Notes: generated by a model from the letters alone, not told the origin. A stretch of DNA of 64,000 bases from Bradyrhizobium sp. CSA112 (GCF_029051645.1 NZ_JAACFS010000007.1:1-64000), one strand, 5' to 3'. Numbered from the stretch's first letter, positions 52,101 to 61,160 are shown. Numbers and translations are program-made.

Positions 52101-53672
52101 TTGCGCTATTTCTTCGAGGAGTACGCATTCGACACTGACCGTCGCGAGCTACGGCGAGGGGCTGACGTGGTCCCGACAACGCCGCAGGTCTTCGATCTAC
52201 TCGACTATTTGATCCGCAATAGGGAGCGCGTCGTCAGCAAGGACGATCTCATTAGCGCTGTTTGGAACGGGCGCAGCGTGTCCGATGCAGCGCTGACGAC
52301 CCGCCTGAATGTCGCCCGGAACGCGATTGGTGACGATGGTGACAAGCAGCGCCTAATCAAAACATTGCCGCGTAAAGGCTTTCGCTTCGTTGGCGCAGTG
52401 CACGAAGGGCAGAGGCCCGCAACTTCGTCGAGTAGTTCGGCTGCGCAGAACGACGACAAGGCACAAAGGCCGCTTTCACCCCCTCATCTTTCCATCGTTG
52501 TGCTGCCTTTCGCTAACCTCAGCGGTGATCCCGAGCAAGACTACTTCGTCGATGGGGTGACCGAGAGCCTGACCACGGACCTTTCGCGCATCAGGCGCTC
52601 GTTCGTCATCGCCCGTAACAGCGCCTTCTCATACAAGGGGAAGTCAGCAGATGTTCGGCAGGTAGGGCGGGAGTTGAACGTCCGTTACGTGCTCGAAGGC
52701 TCCGTGCAGCGCAGCGGCAACCGGCTTCGGGTGAACGTGCAGCTTGTTGATGCCAGAACCGAAAATCACCTTTGGGCCGAACGCTTCGATAAGCCCGTCG
52801 CCGATCTGTTTGAAATGCAGGACGAAATCGTATCGCGGCTCGCGAACACACTGGAGACGCAACTGATTGAGGCTGAGGCACGGCGGGCGCAGCGTTCGCT
52901 GCATCCCAATTCAATGGACCTTTATTTCCAAGGCATGGCTTGGTTCAACAAGGGGCCTACCCCTGACCACATGGCGCAAGCGCGCGGCTTTTTCGAAAGG
53001 GCCTTAGCACTTGATCCCGAAGGCGTTGAAGCGTTGGTGGGCTTGGCGTACGTTGACGGAATGACCGGCGCTTATCTCATCGACGATGGGGCTGCGCGAT
53101 TCGCCGCTTCAGAAACAGCCTCAACTAAAGCGGTAACCCTTGCACCAGACAATGCTTTGGCCCACATGCTTTTGGGTTGTGCACAAATGTGTACGAACCG
53201 CACGGCGCAAGGTATCGCCGAATGCGAACGAGCGCTGCAATTGAATCGGAATCTGGCGGACGCGCATGCTACGATCGGTGCGGCCAAAATCCTCATCGGG
53301 CGCGCTGCTGAGACAGAAACCCACGTTCTGGAGGCGCTGCGTTTATCTCCTCGCGATTCAGGTGTTTACAGATGGCTGCATTGGGTCGGCGTTGCCAAGT
53401 TGATGCTCGCCGCAGATGCCGAAGCGGTTACGTGGCTACGTCGAAGCCTTGAGACCAATCGAAATAATCCCCTTGCTCACCTTCATCTGGGCGCGGCGCT
53501 TGTGCTTGTTGAGAAGCCCGATGAGGCTCGTGCCGCCATTCAAGAGGGTCTAACGCTCGACCCTACGTTTACGATCCGCCGCATGCGAAGAATGAGTGAC
53601 CATCCAGCCTTCCGAGCCGGAGGAAAACGTCTTCGGGATGCTATGCGCATGGCCGGGGTGCCAGAGGGCTGA
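52101..53672 (+). CDS. Winged-helix/TPR transcriptional regulator (CadC-like, cyclase-associated type)
   Basis: 523 residues from TTG 52101. N-terminal OmpR-type winged helix (about 1-100). Then SIVVLPFANLSGDPEQDYFVDGVTESLTTDLSRI, RYVLEGSVQRSGNRLRVNVQL and TENHLWAERFD, the TolB-N-like region found with such regulators and with adenylate cyclases. TPR-like repeats run from about 270 to 500 (ARGFFERALALDPEGVEAL, AECERALQLNRNLADAHATIG). No membrane helix is seen, so it is probably cytoplasmic. It is divergent from a DUF1127 gene that it may control; a truncated, fused paralogue lies inverted at 50308. Confidence 0.88.
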   Translation: MRYFFEEYAFDTDRRELRRGADVVPTTPQVFDLLDYLIRNRERVVSKDDLISAVWNGRSVSDAALTTRLNVARNAIGDDGDKQRLIKTLPRKGFRFVGAVHEGQRPATSSSSSAAQNDDKAQRPLSPPHLSIVVLPFANLSGDPEQDYFVDGVTESLTTDLSRIRRSFVIARNSAFSYKGKSADVRQVGRELNVRYVLEGSVQRSGNRLRVNVQLVDARTENHLWAERFDKPVADLFEMQDEIVSRLANTLETQLIEAEARRAQRSLHPNSMDLYFQGMAWFNKGPTPDHMAQARGFFERALALDPEGVEALVGLAYVDGMTGAYLIDDGAARFAASETASTKAVTLAPDNALAHMLLGCAQMCTNRTAQGIAECERALQLNRNLADAHATIGAAKILIGRAAETETHVLEALRLSPRDSGVYRWLHWVGVAKLMLAADAEAVTWLRRSLETNRNNPLAHLHLGAALVLVEKPDEARAAIQEGLTLDPTFTIRRMRRMSDHPAFRAGGKRLRDAMRMAGVPEG

Positions 53673-53795
53673 TGTCCGTTAGGGGTCAAATTCGGAAGTC
53701 CGAGCGTGCAACTCGGCAGTCCGCTTACCCTCAAGAACAGACATCATCAGCCGGGCCTGCCAGGTCCGAAAAGTGCCACCAACGGACATGAATTG
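53668..53795 (+). repeat. R1 dispersed repeat
   Basis: Reads TGATGTCCGTTAGGGGTCAA, AAGAACAGACATCATCAG and GGTCCGAAAAGTGCCACCAA, starting at the stop codon of the regulator gene. Confidence 0.75.
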
Positions 53796-53844
53796 CTATT
53801 CGATCACCTCGTCGGCGCGAGCGAGTAACCGGTGAGCCGCTGGG

Positions 53845-54487
53845 ATGACCCGTGCCGTTGCCGTCGTTGAGAACGCTGTTCAGTGGCCCGCAAATGAGGT
53901 CAGGCGCGTTTCCGTTGCCAGCCTTGTGCCATTCGCCAAGAATGCGCGGACGCACTCAGCAACGCAGATTGCGCAGATAGCGGCCAGCATTCAGGAGTGG
54001 GGCTGGACCACGCCCGTCCTGGTCGATGGGGAAGGCGTGATCATCGCCGGCCATGGTCGCCTGCTGCTGCGAAGAAGCTGGGCATCCGTGGAATCCCGGT
54101 CATGACGGCCCGGGGTTGGACCGACGCGCAGAAGAAGGCCTATCTGCTCGCGGACAACCAACTGCCCACGAACGCGGGGTGGGACCCGACCTGCTCAGGA
54201 TGGAAATCCGTGAGCTTGAGGCGCTGAACTTCGACATCGGGAAGATCGGTTTCGATACCGGTGCGCTGGCTAAGCTGTTCGATGTTGGTGAGCCCGTCGA
54301 GCGCGAGGAGCGGCAGCGGGACAGCCTCGGTGAGGCTGTGATCCAATTCAACATCGTGTTCGATGATGCCGGCCAGCAGGACGCTTGGTTCAAGCTGGTC
54401 CGCAATCTGAAGCAGATGTATTCCAACAACGATACGCTCGGCGAGCGCATCAAGCTGTATGTCGTTGAGAGCTTCCCTGACGCTTGA
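53845..54487 (+). pseudogene. Phage-type ParB-like gene with two frameshifts
   Basis: From ATG 53845 the reading gives EVRRVSVASLVPFAKNARTH, QEWGWTTPVLVDGEGVIIAG and HGRL, the ParB/Srx nuclease-like fold. One base is missing near 54068, after which KKLGIRGIPVMTARGWTDAQ and LLADNQLPTNAGWD follow in the next frame. A second shift near 54180 leads to LLRMEIRELEALNFDIGKIG and the end ERIKLYVVESFPDA. Such ParB-like genes accompany DNA methylase and terminase genes in prophages. Its 3' end is repeated at 11112 and 54690. Confidence 0.8.
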
Positions 54488-54638
54488 AGAAGGAATCAAG
54501 CTTCACAGGTTCGCCGGTATCTTTCCAGAACTGTTTTTGACCGAGGCGGAGGCTGCCCGCCACCGCGAGGCGGTGGTGGCCGCCGATCAGCGTATGGTCA
54601 TCCGTTGCTTTGGCGATGATCTCGCCGGCTTCGTCCAC
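54450..54638 (-). CDS. Small ORF convergent with ParB 3' end (copy 2)
   Basis: 62 residues from GTG 54638: DEAGEIIAKATDDHTLIGG, HHRLAVAGSL, FWKDTGEPVKLD and the RHTA-type end, close to the frame at 11119-11307. Copy 1's ATG and GGAGGCGGC are present here too, but a 2-bp deletion puts that ATG out of frame. This copy may therefore be silent or start at the GTG. Confidence 0.4.
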   Translation of the reverse strand: MDEAGEIIAKATDDHTLIGGHHRLAVAGSLRLGQKQFWKDTGEPVKLDSFFKRQGSSQRHTA

Positions 54639-54689
54639 GATTTCTCATGTGCCGCCTCCAATCCAACGCGCCGGCCTTGTTGACGCTCC

Positions 54690-54798
54690 TATAGACCGGG
54701 GCATTGGTTCAAGCGATGTACCCGAACAACGGTACGCTGGGCGGACGGCTCAAGCTGTATGGCTCAAGCTGTATGTTGAGGAGAATTTTCCCGACTAA
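54690..54798 (+). pseudogene. ParB-like gene, 3'-end fragment (tandem copy)
   Basis: Reads QAMYPNNGTLGGRLKLY and, after a small duplication of GGCTCAAGCTGTATG, LKLYVEENFPD then stop, matching the C-terminus of the gene ending at 54487. Confidence 0.5.
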
Positions 54799-55000
54799 AG
54801 CCGTCCACCGCCAGCGTGGTCTTGTGCGCGACATGGTCAATGGTGATGCAGTGTATCCTTACCAGCGCGCCGCCGGTACTGAAGAACAGTTTGCGGCGGT
54901 GCTTTAGCTCAACGTCGATGCGTTTGTGCCCCTTGATAAGCATGCCGTCGAGATTAGTCTGGCCGACCTCATCGCCGGCTTCGTTCACGATCCGGATCAT
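54764..55000 (-). CDS. Small ORF convergent with ParB 3' end (copy 3)
   Basis: 78 residues from ATG 55000 with AGAGG upstream: MIRIVNEAGDEVGQTNLDG, LIKGHKRIDVELKHRRKLFF, STGGALVRIHCITIDHVAHK and an end in QHTA. The pattern I-V-[DN]-E-x-G-[DE]...[LM]I.GH.R..V is shared with copies 1 and 2, though otherwise diverged. Intact frame and ribosome site suggest a real protein; function unknown. Confidence 0.5.
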   Translation of the reverse strand: MIRIVNEAGDEVGQTNLDGMLIKGHKRIDVELKHRRKLFFSTGGALVRIHCITIDHVAHKTTLAVDGFSRENSPQHTA

Positions 55001-55386
55001 TTCGCCTCTGTGATGTGTCAACGCCGCCGCGATGGTGCGCAGTCTATCTAACCTCGCGCCGGCCCCGGCGTTCCAATCGTGGGCGTGACCGCGGCATTAT
55101 GGTCGTCGCCGCCGCGGTGCCGGCGCGCTTCAAGGCCTTAGTGACCACCTCGCATCCGACCAATCGAGTTCACCGCGCCCGTCCTGTCCAGCGGCCGCCA
55201 CCGTGACGCGGCCGAGATTTTCGCGGGCCCCTTCATGGTTGCCACTGACCAGGTATTTCAGTTTAGGCATGGAGGACGGCCACCGCGATCACCACGATCG
55301 CAAGCCGCAGCGGGACGATGACGGGCGGTACGATCCACTCGGCTAGGCAAAATTGCCGCAAGGGATTGCTCCTGCGCGACACAAGG

Positions 55387-55626
55387 ATGGTGGTCCTGTT
55401 CTCGATGCTCGACGGCAACAAGGAGATTCCTTGCGCGGTCTCGACCTCCGCCATGGATGACATGGAAGGTGTGGTGCGAGCGAAAGCGAGCCCGCGCGAG
55501 GCTCAGTTCATGCGGCTGCGCGAGCGCATCGAAGCCTGCGCCAACGGCAAATATCAGGCGACCGAGTTCGAGGGCACGCCGCCCGGAATTGTCCTGTGCA
55601 GCATTGAGTTCCGAAAGCTGCGATAA
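55387..55626 (+). CDS. Conserved hypothetical protein
   Basis: 79 residues from ATG 55387: MVVLFSMLDGNKEIPCAVST, SAMDDMEG, REAQFMRLRERIEACANGKY and FEGTPPGIVLCSIEF. I recall similar short soluble proteins in Bradyrhizobium without known function. ATG 55402 is an alternative start. Confidence 0.55.
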   Translation: MVVLFSMLDGNKEIPCAVSTSAMDDMEGVVRAKASPREAQFMRLRERIEACANGKYQATEFEGTPPGIVLCSIEFRKLR

Positions 55627-55900
55627 AACCGCGCGGCTCGCGGCGGCACATGGGGAAGTGCTGCCGTCGGGGTTAGCGACCGCTCCATGTGCTCGGCAGC
55701 ACGCAAACGAACGCCCGCTGGCAGATCCGCTTGAGGCGGTTCATCTACATCGTTTCCCACAGCGGACGCGAAAGTTTCTAAGAGCTTCGGACTAGCCATA
55801 GGGTGGCTCAAGCCCTATATTGTTAGTATCATTGATCGTAAAACGGCTTCAGTGACCGAGAGACCGTACCGTGCTCCCGCCGCCCAACAGGAGGGAGCCC

Positions 55901-56215
55901 ATGAGTTCGATCATCTATCCATTGCATTTTCAGCGAAGGTTCGAGAGCCGCTGGGCTTCCAGAATGGCCAGCGAGCCGCGCCGCTCTCCATCACGAGGGA
56001 CCAATACCTGCAGCTGCGGACAACTTGTTACTGCCCCGGTCAGTTCAACCTATTTGCCCACGGGGGTTGTCAACGAATGGCGGTGTTCGGCTTGCGGCAA
56101 CAACTGGGAGACGATTGCTGATCCCGGCGTGGGCTCAACGAGCCAGCTCAATGAGCCATTGGCCAGCCTTGTGCTCGGCAGAGGCAGCGCGGCGGTGACA
56201 GAAGCCGCCCCATAA
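55901..56215 (+). CDS. Zinc-ribbon conserved hypothetical protein
   Basis: 104 residues from ATG 55901 with GGAGGG upstream: MSSIIYPLHFQRRFESRW, then CSCG and, about 30 residues on, CSACGNNWET, forming a four-cysteine zinc ribbon. The family is familiar from Bradyrhizobium; function unknown. The tail after about residue 75 looks less conserved. Confidence 0.65.
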   Translation: MSSIIYPLHFQRRFESRWASRMASEPRRSPSRGTNTCSCGQLVTAPVSSTYLPTGVVNEWRCSACGNNWETIADPGVGSTSQLNEPLASLVLGRGSAAVTEAAP

Positions 56216-56283
56216 AGGCGGCTCTGACACATCGGCGAAAGAGCAGCGATTCGCACGGCTCGACCTGAAGCAAGGAGGCTCTT

Positions 56284-56487
56284 GTGAAAGGCAATATATT
56301 CAACAGCAAGGGTATTCACGTCGGCGCTATAGTGGGTCGAGAAATTTTCGACCGTAATGGTACGAAGCTGTATGACCTCAAAGGGATCAACATCTACCGG
56401 CTGTCCGGAGAGTTGGTTGGTCATCTAAATGACGCGAGCGGTTCGGAAAGACGGCTCGATAAAGCGACCGACCGCTTGTTCACGTAG
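56284..56487 (+). CDS. Conserved hypothetical protein with short beta repeats
   Basis: 67 residues from GTG 56284 with AAGGAGG upstream: KGNIFNSKGIHVGAIVG, REIFDRNGTKLYDLKG and INIYRLSGELVGHL. Three near-repeats of about 16 residues (I-[FY]-x-x-x-G-x-x-[VL]) suggest a small beta-hairpin or propeller-like unit as in 4-fold beta flower domains. Confidence 0.6.
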   Translation: MKGNIFNSKGIHVGAIVGREIFDRNGTKLYDLKGINIYRLSGELVGHLNDASGSERRLDKATDRLFT

Positions 56488-56529
56488 TCTCCCCCAGGCG
56501 CGGACTGTGGACGCACGAGAGCATCACGC

Positions 56530-56650
56530 CGAATGTCCGATAGGGGTCATTCGCGTCGGTTTGGCCGGACTACGGCGACTTCCGGTCTACCCCGGTGAAC
56601 GGACATTCTCAGGATAGGCGGGCATGTCTCAAAGGGGCACCACCATCAGA
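56530..56650 (+). repeat. R1 dispersed repeat (best-preserved copy)
   Basis: Reads in order ATGTCCGATAGGGGTCATTC, GCGTCGGTTTGGCCGGACTA, GACTTCCGGTCTACCCCGGT, GAACGGACATTCTCAG, GGCATGTCTCAAAGGGGC. I used it as the reference copy. Confidence 0.8.
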
Positions 56651-57162
56651 CATCCTAGTCGGCCTGAGATACTCGCACACGTGGGCTAAATGCTGGAATG
56701 TGAGCGACCAGAATGGCTGTCCGCTCTACTGTCGCCGTTACGCAGATGGACATATGAGTAAGGAGCGCATGAGTAAGGAGCGCAGAGTAACATCAGGAAG
56801 AGCGCTCTGTTAGCTTTGTATCTGGCAGAGGCTCGGCGACTTTTCGCCACCTAGCATAACGACTCGCCCTTCGGCCGTACAAACGCTCCATCTCCATACA
56901 CGACCACGCTTTTGCAACAGAGTTCCAAAGATAGGCAATTGATGCGGTGGCATTCCGCCCTTCATTTGCTCATCTTCGGTAAGCGGCAGAAACCTTACGA
57001 AAAAACAATTTGAACCTTAAAGTAATAGGGCATAACTTGCTGCTCAGTTCTGGTAGAATGCCGCCCCACAATCTAAATTTTATTGTTCAATTCAAGCCAA
57101 CCAGAGCTTGAGGCGAGAACGCGCTTCGCCGCTGTTTGCAAATAATGCGCTGGTCAACCTCG
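56651..57162. other. Intergenic, AT-rich, no gene seen
   Basis: Holds a tandem duplication of 15 bp (ATGAGTAAGGAGCGC, twice at 56754-56783) and, from about 56870, sequence visibly richer in A and T than its surroundings, probably the promoter region of the NYN gene. Confidence 0.45.
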
Positions 57163-57771
57163 ATGTCGTCCAAATCAAATCGCATCGCGCTTTTTATCGA
57201 TGGCGCCAACCTGCACGCGACCGCGAGGACGCTCGGCTTCGACATCGACTTCAAGCGCCTTCTCAAAGAATTTGAAGGACGTGATTGTTTGCTGCGCGCG
57301 TTCTACTACACGGCAGTCATCGAAGATCAGGAATATTCCTCGCTCCGCCCGTTAACAGATTGGCTCAGTTACAACGGCTACACCGTAGTCACCAAGGCGG
57401 CGAAGGAGTTCACGGACGCCGGCGGTCGCCGCAAGGTCAAAGGAAGTATGCACGTCGAACTGGCCGTGGACGCCATGGATCTCGCCGATCAAATCGACCA
57501 GATGGTTCTGTTCTCCGGCGACGGAGATTTCCGCGCCCTTGTCGAGGCAGTTCAGCGTCGCGGCGTCCGCGTTACGGTGATTTCCACGATATCGAGCCAG
57601 CCACCGATGATTGCCGACGAACTGCGGCGCCAGGCCGACGTGTTCACGGATCTCGTGGAGTTGCAGTCAAACCTCGCCCGCGACCCGTCCGGGCGTCCCG
57701 CGCGAGCCGCATCATCCGGCGCCGCGGTTCCTGCATTGCGCGATGCTAAGGTTTCCCCGAGCAAGCGATAG
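57163..57771 (+). CDS. NYN-domain (LabA/DUF88) putative RNase
   Basis: 202 residues from ATG 57163; earlier in-frame starts at 57136-57148 are possible. Acidic residues of the PIN-like NYN fold are present: FIDGANLHATA, ELAVDAMDLADQIDQMVLFS and GDGDFRALVEAVQRRGVRVTV. LabA-type proteins are metal-dependent RNases or RNA-binding factors. The C-terminal tail is short and disordered. It stands alone behind an AT-rich leader. Confidence 0.88.
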   Translation: MSSKSNRIALFIDGANLHATARTLGFDIDFKRLLKEFEGRDCLLRAFYYTAVIEDQEYSSLRPLTDWLSYNGYTVVTKAAKEFTDAGGRRKVKGSMHVELAVDAMDLADQIDQMVLFSGDGDFRALVEAVQRRGVRVTVISTISSQPPMIADELRRQADVFTDLVELQSNLARDPSGRPARAASSGAAVPALRDAKVSPSKR

Positions 57772-58271
57772 GGACGGCAACTCTCAGGCCATTTGCGGGC
57801 TTGTTACCCGGCTGACGAGGACCCAGTGTTCTCAACCGAAGTTCCCACCTATGTCCGTTGCGGATCAATCGCGTCGATGCGGTGGCGTTTTGGCAGTCTT
57901 GAAGACTGCGGCTTGGCGCCAATCTGAGGGGGTCTGTAACTGAGCCAGATAGGCCTGAGCGAGTCGGGTTTGCAACTTCGTAGCTAGTGACCTGTTTCTT
58001 TTCTGGCGACAACGGCGCAGCCTGTCAAAGCTGCTGTCCTAAATTTAAGTGTTTATTCCAATTGACTACGGTTCGTTGCGGCATAGCCTCATCATCGGAT
58101 CGCGACCAAGGCTTCCCACGCCAGCAGAGCCAGAGCGGGTCGCGCCCGCCAGCGCCAGTCGAAGTGGGCCGATACCACGCGTGTGGTGCACCAAAACGGC
58201 GCTGGTAACAGCGCCGTTTCTGCCCTCGGCTCCCAAATCCCAAAGGCGGGACTGCGCTTCAAGGAAGAGGC
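57772..58271. other. Intergenic, no supported gene
   Basis: About 500 bp. A partial R1 piece (TATGTCCGTTGCGGATCAAT, CGCGTCGATGCGG) lies at 57850-57885. Longer frames here show no motif. Confidence 0.4.
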
Positions 58272-58427
58272 ATGGCCACACCCAAGGAAATGGATGTTGT
58301 CCGGCGGGCTTATGAGCTCTGGCAGCAGGCAGGCGAGCCCTCGGGCAAAGACGACGAATTCTACCACCAAGCCAAGAAAGAGTTGCAAGAGGCGCTGGAT
58401 AGAGAAAACCAACCCCGCCGGGAATAA
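58272..58427 (+). CDS. DUF2934 small protein
   Basis: 51 residues from ATG 58272 with a strong AAGGAAGAGG site: MATPKEMDVVRRAYELWQQA, GEPSGKDDEFYHQAKKELQE. The pattern A-Y-E-L-W-x-x-x-G-x-P-x-G-x-D...A is the DUF2934 motif, a common short rhizobial family of unknown function. Confidence 0.75.
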   Translation: MATPKEMDVVRRAYELWQQAGEPSGKDDEFYHQAKKELQEALDRENQPRRE

Positions 58428-58898
58428 CCAAGAACGCCTTGCGTATGGCGCTGCTGCTTGATGGCACCGACACCAAAGTCAGTTTCCAGGCTGCTTATCG
58501 TGGGCTGAAAGACCCCACAGTCGGAGCGCCTATTCTCGACCGGGCGGCGCAGCGCCGCTTTGCTATCCTCGTGACGCTACGCCAGCGATGATTGAAAGTT
58601 ACAGGCAGAGACAGGCTTCGCGGTGATCGTGAGCGCGGAGGTTAGGTCGGCGCTTCAGAGGTAGGGCTATACTACATGCGGCCACGTCCGGACATTGGGG
58701 CCCAGTGGTATCGTCCCGCTGGCATGCTCACGGTCGACCGTACCCGGGACATAGCACCGTCAGGCGTTTGCGAATGTCCGCAACGGGGCGATGAGCCGAA
58801 AGGCTCCGCCAGAGCACGAGCAGTCCGCTGTCCTCCCAAGATCGGAAATAACGGCCGATGCCGTGCTTCGCCGGCTAACGGTCCATGAGCCGACATCG

Positions 58899-59321
58899 TT
58901 AGCGGCCGTAGGGGAAGCAGCGGTCGCGATCGAGTGTGAGACCGAAATGCGCTCCCAGCGCAGCGATGGCCGCGTCCTGCTGAGGATAAGGATCGGCATT
59001 GGATGCGGCAACGATGATGATCCGGAACCCGCCGCGATCCTTGCCACCCGGCGGCAGCATCGCTGTAGTCAGTGCATTGCCCTCCCTGTCGCGCAACGTG
59101 AGGAAAAGCGGCATCTCTCGCTCTACATGGGCCTTGAGGCCGATGTCGCGCTCGATCGCGTTGGGTCGCTCCGGACGCCAGGACTGGACTGCCTTCTCCC
59201 GCTCGCGGCGAAAATATTTCTCGACCGTATGGCTCATGAGGCGCGACTCATGCACCGCTTCACCTTCCGTCTCGATACGGAACCAGGCCTTACCGTTCGG
59301 CGCGTCGCAAACATACTGCAT
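58899..59321 (-). CDS. Conserved hypothetical protein
   Basis: 140 residues from ATG 59321: MQYVCDAPNGKAWFRIET, EAVHESRLMSHTVEKYFRRE and GGFRIIIVAASNADPYPQQD. Soluble, acidic/basic mixture; I recall homologues in Bradyrhizobium without function. The frame is full and well formed. Confidence 0.65.
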   Translation of the reverse strand: MQYVCDAPNGKAWFRIETEGEAVHESRLMSHTVEKYFRREREKAVQSWRPERPNAIERDIGLKAHVEREMPLFLTLRDREGNALTTAMLPPGGKDRGGFRIIIVAASNADPYPQQDAAIAALGAHFGLTLDRDRCFPYGR

Positions 59322-59529
59322 TTCGCTCGTCCTGCGATCCCCGCAATTCTAGGGCGGTGGGCCTGCAAAACCAATATGAGATTCGCTTCGGTGTATAACG
59401 CTGCACGATCGTATAATCGGAAGTTCGGCTGCAAGACCGCGCGACTATTGCTCGACAGGCGATAGTAGGGCTCCGATCTGATGATGCTTCACAAAGCGGT
59501 CCGGTACGCCCAGCCTAGTAAATCTGTTC

Positions 59530-59640
59530 ACCGCAACGTCCGCTTTGGGTCCACACAGCCAGGGTCAATAGCAGACCTTGACGTAGAGCGATCGGCACGT
59601 CTGCTTTCCCGCGAGCAACGGACATCATTCGGATATGAGA
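59530..59640 (+). repeat. R1 dispersed repeat (divergent)
   Basis: Reads AACGTCCGCTTTGGGTC, GGTCAATAGCAGACC, ACGTCTGCTTTCCCGCGAG and CAACGGACATCATTCGG; partial similarity to R1. No gene lies in 59322-59675. Confidence 0.4.
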
Positions 59641-59675
59641 TGTTATGGAAGAAGCAGCCCAATGGCCCAGTCCGG

Positions 59676-60167
59676 CTAACTGCCGTCAGCCCGACCGAGT
59701 ATCTCCAACAGATAGTCCAGGAACACTGCTTGGCCTTTCAGTATCTTAAGTCGCGCCTCGGCAACGCCAAACCAGGACGCGCGGTCGAGCTCAGGAAATG
59801 ATTGTCGACGCCCGGACCGCGGAGGCCATTCCATCTCGAACGTGTTGCTCCGAAGATCGGCTGGGTCCCAATCCTCTTCAATGGCCCACACATGCACCAC
59901 CTTACCACCCGGTTGCTGGGCACTGCCAAGCGCAATGGCTTTGCCGTCCGGACGGTAGCCGGTCTCTTCGGCGAACTCGCGCTGTGCGGCCGAAAGCAGG
60001 GATTCGCCAGGCCCAATCAGGCCCTTCGGAATGGTCCAGGCACCGTGATCCTTGCGGCTCCAGAACGGGCCGCCCGGATGGCCAAGCAAGACTTGGACGT
60101 CCTTGCCCCTTTGACGGAAAAGCAAGAGACCTGCGCTCTGTATTTTGGATGAGGCGCGGACAGCCAT
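59676..60167 (-). CDS. Nudix hydrolase (paralogue of the Ku-cluster one)
   Basis: 163 residues from ATG 60167. Complete Nudix box GLIGPGESLLSAAQREFAEETGY; ends and interior (LLGHPGGPFWSRKDHGAWTIPKG, MEWPPRSGRRQSFPELDRASWF) parallel the protein at 18720-19223, so the two are paralogues. Likely a (di)nucleotide pyrophosphohydrolase; substrate unknown. It is not next to repair genes. Confidence 0.9.
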   Translation of the reverse strand: MAVRASSKIQSAGLLLFRQRGKDVQVLLGHPGGPFWSRKDHGAWTIPKGLIGPGESLLSAAQREFAEETGYRPDGKAIALGSAQQPGGKVVHVWAIEEDWDPADLRSNTFEMEWPPRSGRRQSFPELDRASWFGVAEARLKILKGQAVFLDYLLEILGRADGS

Positions 60168-60415
60168 CGAAGGCCACCCGGAGAGCTAGCACATCGTCGC
60201 GTTCAATGATTCAACTCCCGACAAGGCGAGAATTTCTCGTCTATGAAAAGGTTTGCGTCGTAGACCGTTCACTCAACATGTCGCGCCTGAATCATAACTG
60301 TTGCAACCCAGAGTGGGAGGAGACAGGGCTTCGTGGCATTGCATGAGTGCAAGGGAAAAGGCGTTGCAGTACCGGGGTTTCAAAGCCCAACCGCAAATGG
60401 AGTTCCGAGCACGAT

Positions 60416-60934
60416 CTAAAGGACTTCAACGCGCACTCGGGCAACACCGCGATCAGTGATTCCCAGCGTGCGCGCCGCGCCAAGGGAAAGGTCGAGAACG
60501 CGGTCGCGAATCCAGGGGCCCCGGTCGACAATGCGCACCACCACCGACTTGGTGCTCGCAGGATCAGTTACGCGAACTCTTGTGCCGAACGGCAGGCTGC
60601 GGTGAGCTGCAGTCATGGCATCGCGGTGGAAGGTGGCGCCGCTGGCTGTTTTGCCCTTCGAATACGAATAGAAAGACGCTTTCCCGGAAAACACTCGATT
60701 GGCGGACCGAGGAGCTAAGCGATTTACCGATGATTCAGTTGGCTGTTTTTCAGTCGCAGGCTGATCTGGCGAGTTCTGCTTGGTTTGGTCGGGTGCTTCA
60801 GGAGCTGGTTCTGCGTGCGCTTTTGGGATGATGGACCATCTGTCATTGAAGTCTTGGGCCGCAGCAGAATTCACAGAGGTGCCTAACCAGGCCGGGATGG
60901 TCGCGATAGCGACTACTCTAAGCAACGCACGCAT
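60416..60934 (-). CDS. rlpA: RlpA-like septal ring lytic transglycosylase
   Basis: 172 residues from ATG 60934. Signal peptide ends SAAAQ. After a Pro/Glu-rich linker (about 40-80) the double-psi barrel reads GKASFYSYSKGKTASGATF, AAHRSLPFGTRVRVTD and VRIVDRGPW, which includes the active-site His/Asp of RlpA. The SPOR domain is absent, as in many short RlpA-like proteins. Periplasmic peptidoglycan cleavage is expected. Confidence 0.88.
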   Translation of the reverse strand: MRALLRVVAIATIPAWLGTSVNSAAAQDFNDRWSIIPKAHAEPAPEAPDQTKQNSPDQPATEKQPTESSVNRLAPRSANRVFSGKASFYSYSKGKTASGATFHRDAMTAAHRSLPFGTRVRVTDPASTKSVVVRIVDRGPWIRDRVLDLSLGAARTLGITDRGVARVRVEVL

Positions 60935-61160
60935 GGATCAACCTCACGAACAATGAAAACAAAATGATAATGCCAGCGCATTAGGGAGTGTTCCCGGGAG
61001 GTGGACGTTCATTGCCGCGACGGTGATTTGTTACCGCTAGCTGCAGACATGCAGAAGCAAGCTGCTTGGAGGCGTTGCAGCAAGAACTGGCGGCTCAGCT
61101 TTAGAGCGGCATTGATGAAAGAGCTTCAGGTCGCCGGCGTGCGCCGAACGTTCACCGGGG

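Noticed and set aside
55140..55262. 46-codon minus-strand frame starting MPKLKYLVSGNHEG
   Set aside because: Too short, no ribosome site and no recognised relative.
56754..56783. Tandem 15-bp duplication ATGAGTAAGGAGCGC
   Set aside because: Two copies only; not a CRISPR or satellite array and not linked to a gene.
58445..58591. 48-codon plus-strand frame after the DUF2934 gene (MALLLDGTDTKVSFQAAYRG)
   Set aside because: Could be a gene fragment, but no family or ribosome site supports it.
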